Assembly: GCF_900231165.1 (NCBI RefSeq) | Contig: NZ_LT960614.1 | Coordinates: 1,362,550-1,426,549, forward strand | Length of the DNA: 64,000 nt | Direction of reading: 5' to 3' | Source: Hartmannibacter diazotrophicus | GTDB lineage: Bacteria; Pseudomonadota; Alphaproteobacteria; Rhizobiales; Pleomorphomonadaceae | Shown here: one piece after another, positions 46,678-55,964 of the stretch | How the letters are laid out: every line of letters begins with the position of its first letter | Position numbering within the stretch: position 1 is the stretch's first letter | Translations under genes and position numbers: made by a program | Notes under the pieces: generated by a model | The model's database searches: none | Told to the model about the DNA's origin: nothing | What the model saw: the letters and a program-made list of their open reading frames with translations, nothing else

Positions 46678-47976
46678 TCACGGGTCAGGCGTGGTGACGT
46701 TCAGCCGCTGCGCGTGCACCTTGTCGATTCGCAGGCCATCCATGTCGACGACCTCGAAACGCCAGCCGAGATGGGAAAAATGCTCGCCGGTCACCGGCAG
46801 ATGCCCGAGCCGGGACAGCATGAAGCCGGCCGTGGTGTTGTAGCCCCGCTCCGCCGGCAGGGCCATGCCGATCGTCTCGGCCATGTCTTCCGCCGGCATG
46901 GAGCCGGCAATGAGCCAGGAGCCGTCCTCGCGCTGGAAGGCATCCTCCGATTCGCCTTCGTCGAGGTCGGAGCGGAAGGCGCCCGCAATGGCTCCAAGCA
47001 CGTCGGCCGGCGTCACGATGCCTTCGAAGTCGCCATACTCGTCGTGGACCAGGGCCATCGGCTCTTCCGAGGACCGCAGGAGTTCCAGGAGATCGAGCGC
47101 GCTTGCGGTGTCCGGAATGACCGGCGCCGGCCGGATATGCTTTTCGATGTCGAGCGGTTCGCCCGAGAGGAGTTGCTTGACCAGATCGCTGGTCACCACG
47201 ATGCCGGCCATGTCGTCGCTGCCGTCGCGCGAGACCGGCAGCCGCGTGTGGCTGGAGGTCAGGAGCTTTTCCCGGATGGCCGCATCATCCGCCGCCAGCG
47301 AAAGCCGTTCCACGTCGGTGCGCGGCGTCATCAGGGCCTTCACCTTGCGGTCGCCGAAACGGAAGACGCCGGAAATGAGCCGGCGCTCGTCGGCCTCGAT
47401 GACGCCTGCTCTTTCGGCTTCGGCGATCAGGCTGCGGATTTCTTCCTCGGTGACGACCTCCTTCCGGTCCTGCTTGACGCGCAAGAGGAAGAAGACGAAG
47501 CGCGAGGACAGATCCAGCAAGACGACAAAGGGCGCGGCAACGCGCGACAGGGCGCGCATCGGGCCGGCCACGAGGCATGCGATGCGCTCCGGATTGCCGA
47601 GGGCCAGCTGCTTGGGGACCAGTTCTCCGATGACCAGCGAGAAATAGGTGATGATGGTCACGACAAGCCCAATGCCGACCGGCTGGGCCATGCCGGGCTC
47701 GACGCCGAAGGACTGGAGCAAGGTGGAGAGCTTCTCGCCGAGGGCGGAGCCGGAATAGGCGCCGGCGAGAATGCCGATCAGGGTGATGCCGATCTGGACT
47801 GTGGAGAGGAAGCGGCCGGGGTCTTCCGACAGTTCCAGCGCGGCCTTTGCGCCGGCCCGTCCTGCCTCGGCCATGGATCTCAGCCGTGCCCTGCGGGAGG
47901 AGACAACCGCCAGTTCGGACAACGCAAAGACGCCGTTGAGCAGAATGAGCAGCGCAACGATAATGATTTCGAACAT
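46678..47976 (-). CDS. CNNM/CorC-like (HlyC/CorC family) membrane protein with CBS pair
   Basis: 432 residues. N-terminal CNNM domain with four hydrophobic segments (about 3-22, 60-82, 95-120, 135-165), including LLILLNGVFALSELAVVSSRRARL and IGELVPKQLAL, then EEIRSLIAEAERAGVI, a CBS pair (MTPRTDVERLSLAAD; ...LVHDEYGDFEGIVT.ADVLGAI) and the C-terminal CorC/HlyC domain. Family members are Mg2+ or Na+/Mg2+ exporters. Alone on its segment. Confidence 0.9.
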   Translation of the reverse strand: MFEIIIVALLILLNGVFALSELAVVSSRRARLRSMAEAGRAGAKAALELSEDPGRFLSTVQIGITLIGILAGAYSGSALGEKLSTLLQSFGVEPGMAQPVGIGLVVTIITYFSLVIGELVPKQLALGNPERIACLVAGPMRALSRVAAPFVVLLDLSSRFVFFLLRVKQDRKEVVTEEEIRSLIAEAERAGVIEADERRLISGVFRFGDRKVKALMTPRTDVERLSLAADDAAIREKLLTSSHTRLPVSRDGSDDMAGIVVTSDLVKQLLSGEPLDIEKHIRPAPVIPDTASALDLLELLRSSEEPMALVHDEYGDFEGIVTPADVLGAIAGAFRSDLDEGESEDAFQREDGSWLIAGSMPAEDMAETIGMALPAERGYNTTAGFMLSRLGHLPVTGEHFSHLGWRFEVVDMDGLRIDKVHAQRLNVTTPDP

Positions 47977-48072
47977 GGGGACCGTTCAAGTGCCTCGGGA
48001 GCGGGTGGGTTGACGAACCCTACCAGAGCCCCAGCACGAAGTCCCGCCTACGAAATCTCGCGCGCGGTTGTA

Positions 48073-48444
48073 TCAGATGAACTGTTCAAGCCCTGGAATG
48101 GAGTCGATGATGCTGTCGACGGCTTCCGGGCCGGCCTTGTCGCGCGCGTAGACGACGAATTCCTTCGTCAGGCCCTGGATTTCCCCCATGTCGAGACCGG
48201 CCGAGCTGAGCTGGGTGAACGCCGCCATGGCGCCGCCGCCGACCATCTCGGTCAGGCCGCTGAGGAAGCCACCGCCATTTTTCGAGCCGAGAAAGTCCTC
48301 AAGGCCGAGATTGCTGGCAAGATCGCGCACCTGGTCGCTCGGGCCGTCCTTGTCGAGGAAATTGAGAATGATCCGTAAGGCGGACTCGGCGGTTTCCTCG
48401 CTGATCCCAATTCGATCCGAAATAATCTGCACCAACTCGTGCAT
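48073..48444 (-). CDS. Small helical protein, DUF2267/DUF2780-like
   Basis: 123 residues from ATG 48444 behind GGGGGG. It begins with an amphipathic helix pattern, MHELVQIISDRIGISEETAES, then GGGFLSGLTEMVGGGAMAAF and IDSIPGLEQFI at the end. The helix-Gly-helix pattern and terminal 'IPGL' recall DUF2780/DUF2267 proteins, but I cannot assign a family with certainty. No signal or membrane segment. Function unknown. Confidence 0.7.
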   Translation of the reverse strand: MHELVQIISDRIGISEETAESALRIILNFLDKDGPSDQVRDLASNLGLEDFLGSKNGGGFLSGLTEMVGGGAMAAFTQLSSAGLDMGEIQGLTKEFVVYARDKAGPEAVDSIIDSIPGLEQFI

Positions 48445-48650
48445 CGGGCCCCCCTGACCTGCACTTTTACGCGACCGGCGATATAGATACCACACACCAG
48501 TCAAGATCAAGTGGGTGATTGTACCACCTTGTGCCTATATAGCCTTGAAAGAGGTGAACAATCAGGCCGGCGCACAATTGCTCTCAAGAATGCGGCTCTC
48601 TATAAACCTGACAGCTTGTTGGATGCTCAACGATCACTGGGAGATCAGGC

Positions 48651-50213
48651 ATGATTGAAGAAGGCAAGGTGTTGATCGGCAAGAGCGAGAAGCCAGAATA
48701 TCTCACCTTGAAACTGGCAAATCGGCATGGTCTTGTGACGGGCGCAACCGGAACGGGAAAGACGGTTAGTCTTCAAATACTTGCAGAAGGACTTTCCAGC
48801 GCGGGCGTTCCGGTCTTCTGCGCCGATATCAAGGGCGATCTTTCCGGAATTTCCATGGCCGGTGAGCCCAAGGACTTCCTGTTGAAGCGTGCCGAGGAGA
48901 TCGGCCTCGGCGAGGAATATGTGTTCGAGGCGACACCGACGGTCTTCTGGGACCTGTTCGGCCTCGAAGGGCATCCGATCCGCACGACCATCTCCGAGAT
49001 GGGGCCGCTGCTGCTGGCGCGGCTGATGAACCTCAACGACACGCAGGAAGGCGTGTTGAACATCACCTTCAAGATGGCCGACGAGGAGGGGCTCCTGCTG
49101 CTCGACCTCAAGGACCTGAGGGCGATGCTCAACTACGTCGGCGAGAATGCCCGGGAAATTTCCACGCGCTACGGAAATGTCTCGACGGCGTCGGTCGGCG
49201 CGATCCAGCGCGGCCTTCTCGTGCTCGAACAGCAAGGCGCGGAGAATTTCTTCGGCGAGCCGGCGCTGGAGGTCCTCGATCTCATGCGCACGACGCGCGA
49301 CGGACGGGGCATCGTCAATATTCTGGCGGCTGACAAGCTGGTGAACAATCCAAGGCTCTATGCCACCTTCCTGCTGTGGCTTCTCTCCGAACTCTTCGAG
49401 GAATTGCCCGAGGTCGGCGATCCGGAAAAGCCGAGGCTGGTCTTCTTCTTCGATGAAGCCCATCTCCTGTTCGACGAGGCTCCCAAGGCCCTGATCGACA
49501 AGGTCGAGCAGGTGGTCAAGCTGATCCGCTCCAAGGGCGTCGGCGTTTATTTCGTGACCCAGAACCCGATGGACGTTCCCGAGAGCGTGCTGGCCCAACT
49601 CGGCAACCGCATCCAGCACGCGCTGCGCGCCTATACGCCGCGCGAGCAAAAGGCGGTGAAGGTGGCGGCGCAGACCTTCCGGCCCAATCCAAACTTCGAT
49701 GCTTTTGAAGTGATCACGCAGCTTGGCGTCGGCGAGGCGCTCGTCTCCACGCTGGAGAACAAGGGCATTCCCTCGATTGTCGAGCGCACGCTCGTCCGTC
49801 CGCCGAGCGGACGCCTCGGACCCATTACGGACAACGAGCGCCAGCAGCTGATCAACAGCAGTCCGATTCTCGGTCTCTACGACAAGCCCGAGGATCGGGA
49901 ATCCGCTTTCGAGTTGCTGGCCGCTCGCACCGAGGAAAAGCTCACGGAGGCTGAGGCTCCCGAGGCAAGCGGAGGGCTGCTTGGTGGCCTGATGGGCACT
50001 CTGTTCGGGGTCGGGACGACGGCAACGGAGGGCGGGCGCCGCAAGCGGTTGACCGTGACCCAGCGTGTCGCCCGTGACGTGACCCGCACGGTCGTCAATC
50101 GTGTGGCAGGTCAGGTCGCGGCGGATGTCGGCAAGTCCGTGGCCGGTTCGATCGGCTCCTCTGCCGGGCGGGCAATCGTGCGCGGCGTTCTCGGCAGCCT
50201 GCTGAGGCGATAG
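48651..50213 (+). CDS. HerA-like ATPase, DUF853 family
   Basis: 520 residues. Walker A GATGTGKT at 31-38; Walker B LVFFFDEAHLLF near 265; VYFVTQNPMDVP as sensor region; Gly/Ala-rich C-terminal tail (about 440-520) with VTQRVARDVTRTVVNRVAGQ. DUF853 proteins are hexameric AAA-like relatives of HerA; E. coli YjgR is one. The role is unknown, and no NurA nuclease gene is near. Monocistronic, with divergent promoter region before it. Confidence 0.9.
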   Translation: MIEEGKVLIGKSEKPEYLTLKLANRHGLVTGATGTGKTVSLQILAEGLSSAGVPVFCADIKGDLSGISMAGEPKDFLLKRAEEIGLGEEYVFEATPTVFWDLFGLEGHPIRTTISEMGPLLLARLMNLNDTQEGVLNITFKMADEEGLLLLDLKDLRAMLNYVGENAREISTRYGNVSTASVGAIQRGLLVLEQQGAENFFGEPALEVLDLMRTTRDGRGIVNILAADKLVNNPRLYATFLLWLLSELFEELPEVGDPEKPRLVFFFDEAHLLFDEAPKALIDKVEQVVKLIRSKGVGVYFVTQNPMDVPESVLAQLGNRIQHALRAYTPREQKAVKVAAQTFRPNPNFDAFEVITQLGVGEALVSTLENKGIPSIVERTLVRPPSGRLGPITDNERQQLINSSPILGLYDKPEDRESAFELLAARTEEKLTEAEAPEASGGLLGGLMGTLFGVGTTATEGGRRKRLTVTQRVARDVTRTVVNRVAGQVAADVGKSVAGSIGSSAGRAIVRGVLGSLLRR

Positions 50214-50314
50214 GGCGGGGAGACGGATTCCCAAGTCTCGGGAGATCGCATAAGGTCCGGGTCCGACGACCGCTCCGGTCCCTGTCGCATTTCCAGAACC
50301 ACCGGAACCTCCCC

Positions 50315-51706
50315 ATGTCCAGTCTTACGTCCGTCCTTGCGCGTCTCGATGCCGATTTCGACAAGAGCCTCGAGAGGCTCTTCGATCTGCTGCGACTGAA
50401 GTCGATCTCGACCGATACCGCGTTCAAGCCGGATTGCCGCAAGGCGGCCGAATGGCTCGTTGCCGATCTGTCGTCCATCGGGTTCGAGGCGTCGCTGCGC
50501 GAGACGCCCGGCCATCCGATGGTCGTGGCGCATTACCGCAAGGCGCACGATGCGCCGCACGTGCTCTTCTATGGCCACTATGACGTCCAGCCGGTCGATC
50601 CGCTGGAGCTCTGGAAAACGCCCCCCTTCGAGCCACGGGTCGAGGAAGCCGCCGACGGCTCGAAGCGGATCGTTGCCCGCGGTGCGGCCGACGACAAGGG
50701 GCAGCTGTTGACCTTCGTCGAAGCGGCGCGTGCCTTTCTCGCCGAAACCGGATCGCTGCCGCTCAACGTCACGATCCTTCTGGAGGGTGAAGAAGAATCC
50801 GGCAGCCCGAGCCTCGTACCCTTCCTGGAGGCAACGAAGAAGGAGTTGTCCGCCGACGTTGCCCTCATCTGCGACACCAGCATGTGGAATGCGACGACGC
50901 CGGCCATCACGACGATGCTGCGCGGTCTCGTCGGCGAGGAGATTGTCATCACCTGTGCCGATCGGGATCTGCATTCGGGTCTCTACGGCGGGGCATCCTG
51001 GAACCCGATCCGCGTCCTGACGTCGATCCTCGGCGACCTTCATGACGAAACGGGCAGGGTGGTTCTGCCCGGCTTCTATGATGGCGTTAGCGACATCAGC
51101 CCGGACGTGAAGGCCAACTGGGACAGGCTGGATTTCGACGAGACGGCGTTTCTGGGCGGTGTTGGCCTGAAGACGCCAGCCGGCGAAGCGGGACGGACGG
51201 TGCTGGAACAGCTCTGGGCCCGGCCGACGGCCGAGATCAACGGCATTTCCGGCGGCTACACCGGCGAGGGCTTCAAGACCGTTCTGCCGTCCAAAGCCTC
51301 CGCCAAGGTGTCGTTCCGCCTCGTCGTCGGCCAGAACCCCGACAGGATCCGGGCAAGCTTCCGCAAGTTCGTCGAGGACCGCCTGCCACCGGACGCGAGG
51401 GTAGAATTCCACGCCCATGGCGGCGGTCCGGGTCTGAAAATCTCCGACGAGAATCCGGCCCTGAAGAAGGCGCTTGGCGCCCTGACCGATGAATGGACCC
51501 AAGAGGCGGCCGTCATCGGCGGTGGCGGGTCGATCCCCATAGTCGGGCTCTTCAAGGATATCCTCGGCATGGACAGCCTGCTCATCGGCTTCGGGCTCGA
51601 CGACGACCGCATCCACAGTCCGAACGAGAAATACGAAATGGAGAGCTTCCGCCGTGGTCAGCGCTCATGGGCGCGGATCATCGCGGCGCTGGCCGACAAG
51701 GCCTGA
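50315..51706 (+). CDS. M20 family metallodipeptidase
   Basis: 463 residues. Two-zinc peptidase landmarks: LFYGHYDVQPV (metal His and bridging Asp), GAADDKGQL, LLEGEEESGS (catalytic and metal Glu) and DTSMWN, with a lid domain around 210-360 and (I)HSPNEKYEM with the last metal His. The set fits the carnosinase/CPG2 subgroup of M20, which splits dipeptides or acyl amino acids. Cytosolic. 101 bp after the HerA-like gene on the same strand; an operon is possible. Confidence 0.9.
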   Translation: MSSLTSVLARLDADFDKSLERLFDLLRLKSISTDTAFKPDCRKAAEWLVADLSSIGFEASLRETPGHPMVVAHYRKAHDAPHVLFYGHYDVQPVDPLELWKTPPFEPRVEEAADGSKRIVARGAADDKGQLLTFVEAARAFLAETGSLPLNVTILLEGEEESGSPSLVPFLEATKKELSADVALICDTSMWNATTPAITTMLRGLVGEEIVITCADRDLHSGLYGGASWNPIRVLTSILGDLHDETGRVVLPGFYDGVSDISPDVKANWDRLDFDETAFLGGVGLKTPAGEAGRTVLEQLWARPTAEINGISGGYTGEGFKTVLPSKASAKVSFRLVVGQNPDRIRASFRKFVEDRLPPDARVEFHAHGGGPGLKISDENPALKKALGALTDEWTQEAAVIGGGGSIPIVGLFKDILGMDSLLIGFGLDDDRIHSPNEKYEMESFRRGQRSWARIIAALADKA

Positions 51707-51713
51707 CTGCAGC

Positions 51714-52373
51714 TTACTTGCCGGGCATCAGGTCGGCGAGGGACGTGAGCACGGCGTCGGGCTTCAGGTCCGGATATTCGTCGGGCGCGCCGGAGCGGTT
51801 GATCCAGTTGGTGCGGAATCCGAAGCGCGACGCGCCCGCGATGTCCCAGCGGTTGGACGACTGGAACGAGATTTCCGGTCGTCCGACCCCGAAATGCTTC
51901 GTCACCATCTCGTAGACGGCAGGATCAGGCTTGTAGCGATGGATCGTGTCGACCGACAGAACGCAGTCGAACAAGGGCTCGAAGCCGGCTGCGCCGACGG
52001 CATCCGCGAGCATGCCCGGCGATCCGTTCGACAGGATGGCGAGCGAGTGACCGCCCGCCTTGAGATGCTCCAGTAGCGGCCTCGCATCGGGATAGGGGGC
52101 GAGCGTCCGGTAGGCGTCGAGAAGCGCCTCGCGAAGCGAACGATCGGCGCTCGGCACCATCGCGAAGGCGGTGTCGAGGGCCTCGGCCGTCAAGGCTTCG
52201 AAGTCACGATAGCGGCCGGAGAGCGAGCGCACGAAGGCATATTCGAGCTGTTTCGTGCGCCAGATGTCGGAGAGTTTCGCCGCATCGGGGCCGACGGCCG
52301 CCTCATGGCGACGCACGGCGCCATGCACATCGAAGAGCGTTCCATAGGCATCAAACACGAAAATGCGTCTCAT
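51714..52373 (-). CDS. HAD family type II dehalogenase-like hydrolase
   Basis: 219 residues from ATG 52373. FVFDAYGTLFD with nucleophile Asp8; LSNGS for motif II; and YKPDPAVYEMV and SFQSSNRWDIAGASRFGF, the type II (S)-2-haloacid dehalogenase signature. Substrate may be a 2-haloacid, but many of these are general phosphatases. Convergent with the M20 peptidase gene, 7 bp apart. Confidence 0.88.
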   Translation of the reverse strand: MRRIFVFDAYGTLFDVHGAVRRHEAAVGPDAAKLSDIWRTKQLEYAFVRSLSGRYRDFEALTAEALDTAFAMVPSADRSLREALLDAYRTLAPYPDARPLLEHLKAGGHSLAILSNGSPGMLADAVGAAGFEPLFDCVLSVDTIHRYKPDPAVYEMVTKHFGVGRPEISFQSSNRWDIAGASRFGFRTNWINRSGAPDEYPDLKPDAVLTSLADLMPGK

Positions 52374-52506
52374 AAGCTCCGCCCCATGCGCTCGTGACGA
52401 TCGGGCCGCACCATGGACGAGTCCGCTCGGGACCGCCAATCACGCTTTCTAGAGCGCAACGCGGCGTCAAAGGCGGTCCGTTGAATGCACATGGCCGCTC
52501 GACGCT

Positions 52507-52662
52507 CTATCGCATGAACTGATGCATCGCGCCCGGGAAGAGGCCCATGAGGCCGATCAGGATCAGATAGATGGCGACGATATAGTTCAGGAAACGCGGC
52601 GCGATCAGAATGATGATGCCGGCGATGAGGGCAATGAGGGGCGCGATGGAGACGGCAACCAT
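52507..52662 (-). CDS. DUF3096 membrane peptide
   Basis: 51 residues, ATG at 52660-52662 with AAGGAA upstream, stop TAG at 52507-52509. It has two short hydrophobic helices: IAPLIALIAGIIILIAPRFL and NYIVAIYLILIGLMGLF. This is the DUF3096 pattern of tiny inner membrane proteins of unknown function. Easily missed because of its size. Confidence 0.82.
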   Translation of the reverse strand: MVAVSIAPLIALIAGIIILIAPRFLNYIVAIYLILIGLMGLFPGAMHQFMR

Positions 52663-53039
52663 GGGGATATTCCTTGGGTGAGATGGACAGGACGGGCCGG
52701 CGCACAGCCCTCAGGCGATTGGAATGAGGTGCTGCAAGAGGGTCGCCTGATTGACGAGGGAGGCTCTGACCCTCCAACCAGCATATGAACGCCTGTTGGC
52801 CAGAATCGTTCGACACGCCGCAAGTCTGCTCCCGCCTTGGCTGACAGTACAGACGTCAAATCCAACGAAGTCGCTGAATGGGGCCTGCGCGGTTTCGTGT
52901 CGCGGCTGCGCCCCGATGTGCGGCGGCAAGGCTCCAGTTTGGGTCAAAGAATTTGCCGAAACCGGTTTCCTCCGCTTGACCGGATGGTCTATGTCTCCTC
53001 GGGATTGTCGATGTCTTATTTCGAGGAAAGTTCCGAACA
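52663..53039. other. Region upstream of the class IV aminotransferase gene
   Basis: 377 bp. A perfect 12-bp palindrome, GAAACCGGTTTC, lies at 52958-52969, 70 bp before the start codon of the next gene, and is of the type bound by LacI-family or similar regulators. No gene is supported. Confidence 0.45.
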
Positions 53040-53894
53040 ATGGCCGAAGACAGCAAGACCTGGACCTGGCTCGACGGTGCCTGGCACGAGGGCAACGTGA
53101 TGATCATGGGGCCACGGACTCATGCCTCGTGGATGGCCTCCAGCGTCTTCGACGGGGCGCGCGCCTTCGAGGGTGTCACGCCCGACCTGGAACTGCATTT
53201 CGAGCGCATCAACGACAGCGCAAGGGCGATGTTTCTTGAGCCGGCGGTTCGCGTCGGCGAGATGATGGAACTGGCGAAGGACGGCATTGCCAAGTTCGAT
53301 GCCGATGCCGCGCTCTATATCCGCCCGATGTACTGGGCGGAGGCCGGTGGCTTCATGGGCGTGCCGCCGCTGCCGGAATCCACGCGCTTCTGCCTGTGCA
53401 TCTACGACGCCCCGATGCCACCCGTGACCGGCTTCACGGCAACTTTCTCCTCCTTCCGGCGTCCGTCGCTGGAAGTCGCGCCGACCAACGCCAAGGCCGG
53501 ATGCCTCTATCCCAATTCCGGCCGGGCGCTGACGGAAGCAAAGTCGCGCGGTTTCGACAACGCCATCATGTGCGACATGCTGGGCAATGTGGCCGAGACG
53601 GCGACCTCGAACATCTTTCTCGTCAAGGACGGCAAGGTTGCGACGCCGTCGCCGAACGGCTCGTTCCTGGCGGGTATCACCCGCGCTCGTACTATCTCGT
53701 TGCTGCGCAAGGCCGGATATGAGGTGCACGAGACGCGGTTGCGGCCGAATGATTTTCTGGAGGCGGACGAGGTCTTTTCGACCGGCAACTACTCGAAGGT
53801 CGTGCCGGTGACGCAGATTGACGACCGTGATTTCCAGCCGGGTCCCGTGATGGCCAAGGCGCGCGAACTCTATTGGGAGTTCGCCCACGGCTGA
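53040..53894 (+). CDS. Branched-chain amino acid aminotransferase-like (class IV)
   Basis: 284 residues. Fold-type IV landmarks: SSVFDGARAFEG, LYIRPMYW, TNAKAGCLYPNSGRALTEAK (with the PLP Lys in the NAK motif), CDMLGNVAETATSNIFLVKDG and GITRARTISLL. It transfers amino groups to or from 2-oxo acids; branched-chain amino acids are the likely substrates, though D-amino acid or ADC lyase relatives share the fold. Monocistronic. Confidence 0.86.
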   Translation: MAEDSKTWTWLDGAWHEGNVMIMGPRTHASWMASSVFDGARAFEGVTPDLELHFERINDSARAMFLEPAVRVGEMMELAKDGIAKFDADAALYIRPMYWAEAGGFMGVPPLPESTRFCLCIYDAPMPPVTGFTATFSSFRRPSLEVAPTNAKAGCLYPNSGRALTEAKSRGFDNAIMCDMLGNVAETATSNIFLVKDGKVATPSPNGSFLAGITRARTISLLRKAGYEVHETRLRPNDFLEADEVFSTGNYSKVVPVTQIDDRDFQPGPVMAKARELYWEFAHG

Positions 53895-54017
53895 GGATCG
53901 CGGCAGGACTGTTGCTGCAGGGCGGGGCGGGAGGCCGAAGGCGCGATCGCCCGTCGCCGGACAATCACAACGGCAGTGGAGCAGAGCCTGTGGCCGGTGG
54001 AAACGGCGCGCCCTGCT

Positions 54018-54713
54018 TCAGCAGTCGATCTCGATGACGTTGGCGTCTTTTTGCGGCTGGACTTCGCGCACGGCGGGAGGAGCAGGCTTTCTGGCGGCAA
54101 CCCTTGGCGCCTCCGCCGGTGTGGGGGCGGGTGCCTGAGCCACTGGCGTCGTCTTCTGCTGCTCGGCGCGGAACTGCTCGATCGGAATGAACCCCGACTT
54201 GGTGCAGATCTCGAAGTGATCGACCTGGCGACGATCGGGGCCACGGAAATTCGGATCGTTGCGGCGGCGCCGGTCGGGTCCGTAGTAACCGGACTTGGTC
54301 TTGATATAGGTGCGCGGATTTTCCAGCACGCCGGTCAGCCGCTGGTGGAGCGCGCGCGGGCTGATCGGCTTCACCAGCACCTCGTCGACACCGTAGTTGA
54401 TGGCCTTGCGGATGTTGTTGAGGTCGGCATGGCCCGTCACCATGATGATCGGCATCATGCGGTTCATGATGGACGGATCGTGGCGGAGCTTGTTGGCGAT
54501 CTGGAAGCCGCTCGCTCCGGGCATCACGAGATCGAGGAAGAGGACGTCCACGAAGGTTGTCTTCATGAAGTCCATGGCGAGCTTCGGGTTCTCGAAGTCG
54601 ACGATGTCGCGGTAGCCGAATTCCGACAGCACGGAACGCATCAGGCTGGAGAAATTCCGGTTGTCGTCCAGGAGGACGATCTGCTTGAATTCGACAGTCG
54701 TGCTGGCCGCCAC
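54018..54713 (-). CDS. Response regulator with proline/alanine-rich tail
   Basis: 231 residues. Receiver domain about 10-130: acidic pair D16-D17, phosphoacceptor D61 in LFLDLVMPG, T in IIMVTGHAD, and K in VLVKPIS. No DNA-binding or enzymatic domain follows. Instead comes the motif YYGPDRRRRNDPNFRGPDRR, which recurs in a rhizobial group of single-domain regulators, then a Pro/Ala-rich tail to residue 231. The partner kinase is not nearby. Confidence 0.87.
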   Translation of the reverse strand: MAASTTVEFKQIVLLDDNRNFSSLMRSVLSEFGYRDIVDFENPKLAMDFMKTTFVDVLFLDLVMPGASGFQIANKLRHDPSIMNRMMPIIMVTGHADLNNIRKAINYGVDEVLVKPISPRALHQRLTGVLENPRTYIKTKSGYYGPDRRRRNDPNFRGPDRRQVDHFEICTKSGFIPIEQFRAEQQKTTPVAQAPAPTPAEAPRVAARKPAPPAVREVQPQKDANVIEIDC

Positions 54714-54965
54714 GATAAGACCCCGCTTCCGCTTTGTCGCACACTATGAGCCGATCGCCTTAACAAGAGGTGAGGCCGTCGGGGATAATTGTCTCCGTTT
54801 TCCAATCGATTGCGCGTTTTGCGTGTCCAGGGCCGGCATGCGGTCATGCCAATTTGCGCGACTGCTCTTCACGGCGGTCTGCGTCGTGGGACCTGAAGCA
54901 CAACCTTTTGGTTCAGGCGCGTGCGCTCGAACGTGGTGTGTTCCCGCCGCGGCGCGCAAAAAGAA
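54714..54965. other. Intergenic region, response regulator / sodB terminator
   Basis: About 250 bp, plus the sodB terminator to 54994. The first part should contain the response regulator promoter, reading to the left. No gene is supported. Confidence 0.4.
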
Positions 54966-54994
54966 ATGGCGCGCGCCGGTGCGGCGCGCGCCAT
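54966..54994 (-). terminator. Intrinsic terminator of superoxide dismutase gene
   Basis: ATGGCGCGCGCC (54966-54977), loop GGTGC, GGCGCGCGCCAT (54983-54994): 12 perfect pairs; on the minus strand TTCTTTTTG follows. Confidence 0.88.
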
Positions 54995-55018
54995 CTCGAA
55001 ACAAGCAGCCCGGAAGGC

Positions 55019-55615
55019 TTACTTCGCCGCGCCGAAGAGCTCGGCGACATACTCCCAGTTGACCAGATGGTCGAAGAAAGCCTCCAGGTACTTCGGGCGG
55101 GCGTTGCGGTAGTCGATGTAGTAGGAGTGCTCCCAGACATCGCAGCCGAGCAGCGGCGTCGCGCCGTGGACCAGCGGATTCTCGCCGTTCGGCGTCTTCA
55201 TGACGGTGAGCTTGCCGTCCTTCACGGCGAGCCAGCACCAGCCCGAACCGAACTGTCCGGCGCCGGCGGCAAGGAAGTCCTCGCGGAACTTCTCAACCGA
55301 GCCGAGGTCGGAGATGATGGCCTTTTCCAGTTCGCCCGGAATGGCGCCGCCGCCGTTCGGCTTCATCCACTTCCAGAAGTGGATGTGGTTGTAATGCTGG
55401 CCGGCATTGTTGAAGAGGCCGGCGTTCTTGCCGTAGCTCTCCTTCACGACCTCTTCCAGGCTCTTGCCTTCAAGGCCCGAGCCCTCCAGCAGCTTGTTGC
55501 CGTTGGTCACATAGGCCTGATGGTGCTTGTCGTGATGGTACTCCAGGGTCTCGGCCGACATGTAGGGGCCGAGCGCGTCATAGGCATAGGGAAGTGCGGG
55601 CAATTCAAAAGCCAT
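55019..55615 (-). CDS. sodB: Superoxide dismutase, Fe type
   Basis: 198 residues from ATG 55615 behind AGGAGG. N-terminal YHHDKHHQAYV with metal ligand His27; second metal His77 in YNH; WCWLAV; then CDVWEHSYYIDYRNARPKYL with the last Asp and His ligands. Gln73 in NNAGQHYNH marks the Fe-type active site, where MnSOD has Gly. It removes superoxide in the cytosol. Confidence 0.95.
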   Translation of the reverse strand: MAFELPALPYAYDALGPYMSAETLEYHHDKHHQAYVTNGNKLLEGSGLEGKSLEEVVKESYGKNAGLFNNAGQHYNHIHFWKWMKPNGGGAIPGELEKAIISDLGSVEKFREDFLAAGAGQFGSGWCWLAVKDGKLTVMKTPNGENPLVHGATPLLGCDVWEHSYYIDYRNARPKYLEAFFDHLVNWEYVAELFGAAK

Positions 55616-55964
55616 CTTGAGCCTCCTTTGTGATCTTGGGGGTGGATTGCGAGCCACTCCTCGGGAAGTGAATGGTCGGAGACGCCGACAGTTCCCGGGC
55701 GAGGCAGGAAACATGCGTGCGATCGAGGTGGGGCGACTGCAACGTCGTGATTGGACGGGCGGACGATAACAGGACTTCGAAGGCTTCTCAATGCTGTGGC
55801 AGCATCGGACGAGGCCTGTTTCGAAGGTTGCGGCCGCGCCGGGCAGTCGCCCAAAAAAACGGCGGTTTTCGCCGGAAAAGCCCACTCCTCATGGGCGGGA
55901 CATTCACCTATAGTTCATGTCTGTCGACCATTTTGGACAACAATTCGATTGCGAGGGGAAAGCC
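55616..55964. other. Divergent intergenic region, sodB / coiled-coil protein
   Basis: 349 bp. Promoters for both genes are expected. No clear operator palindrome was recognised. Confidence 0.35.
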
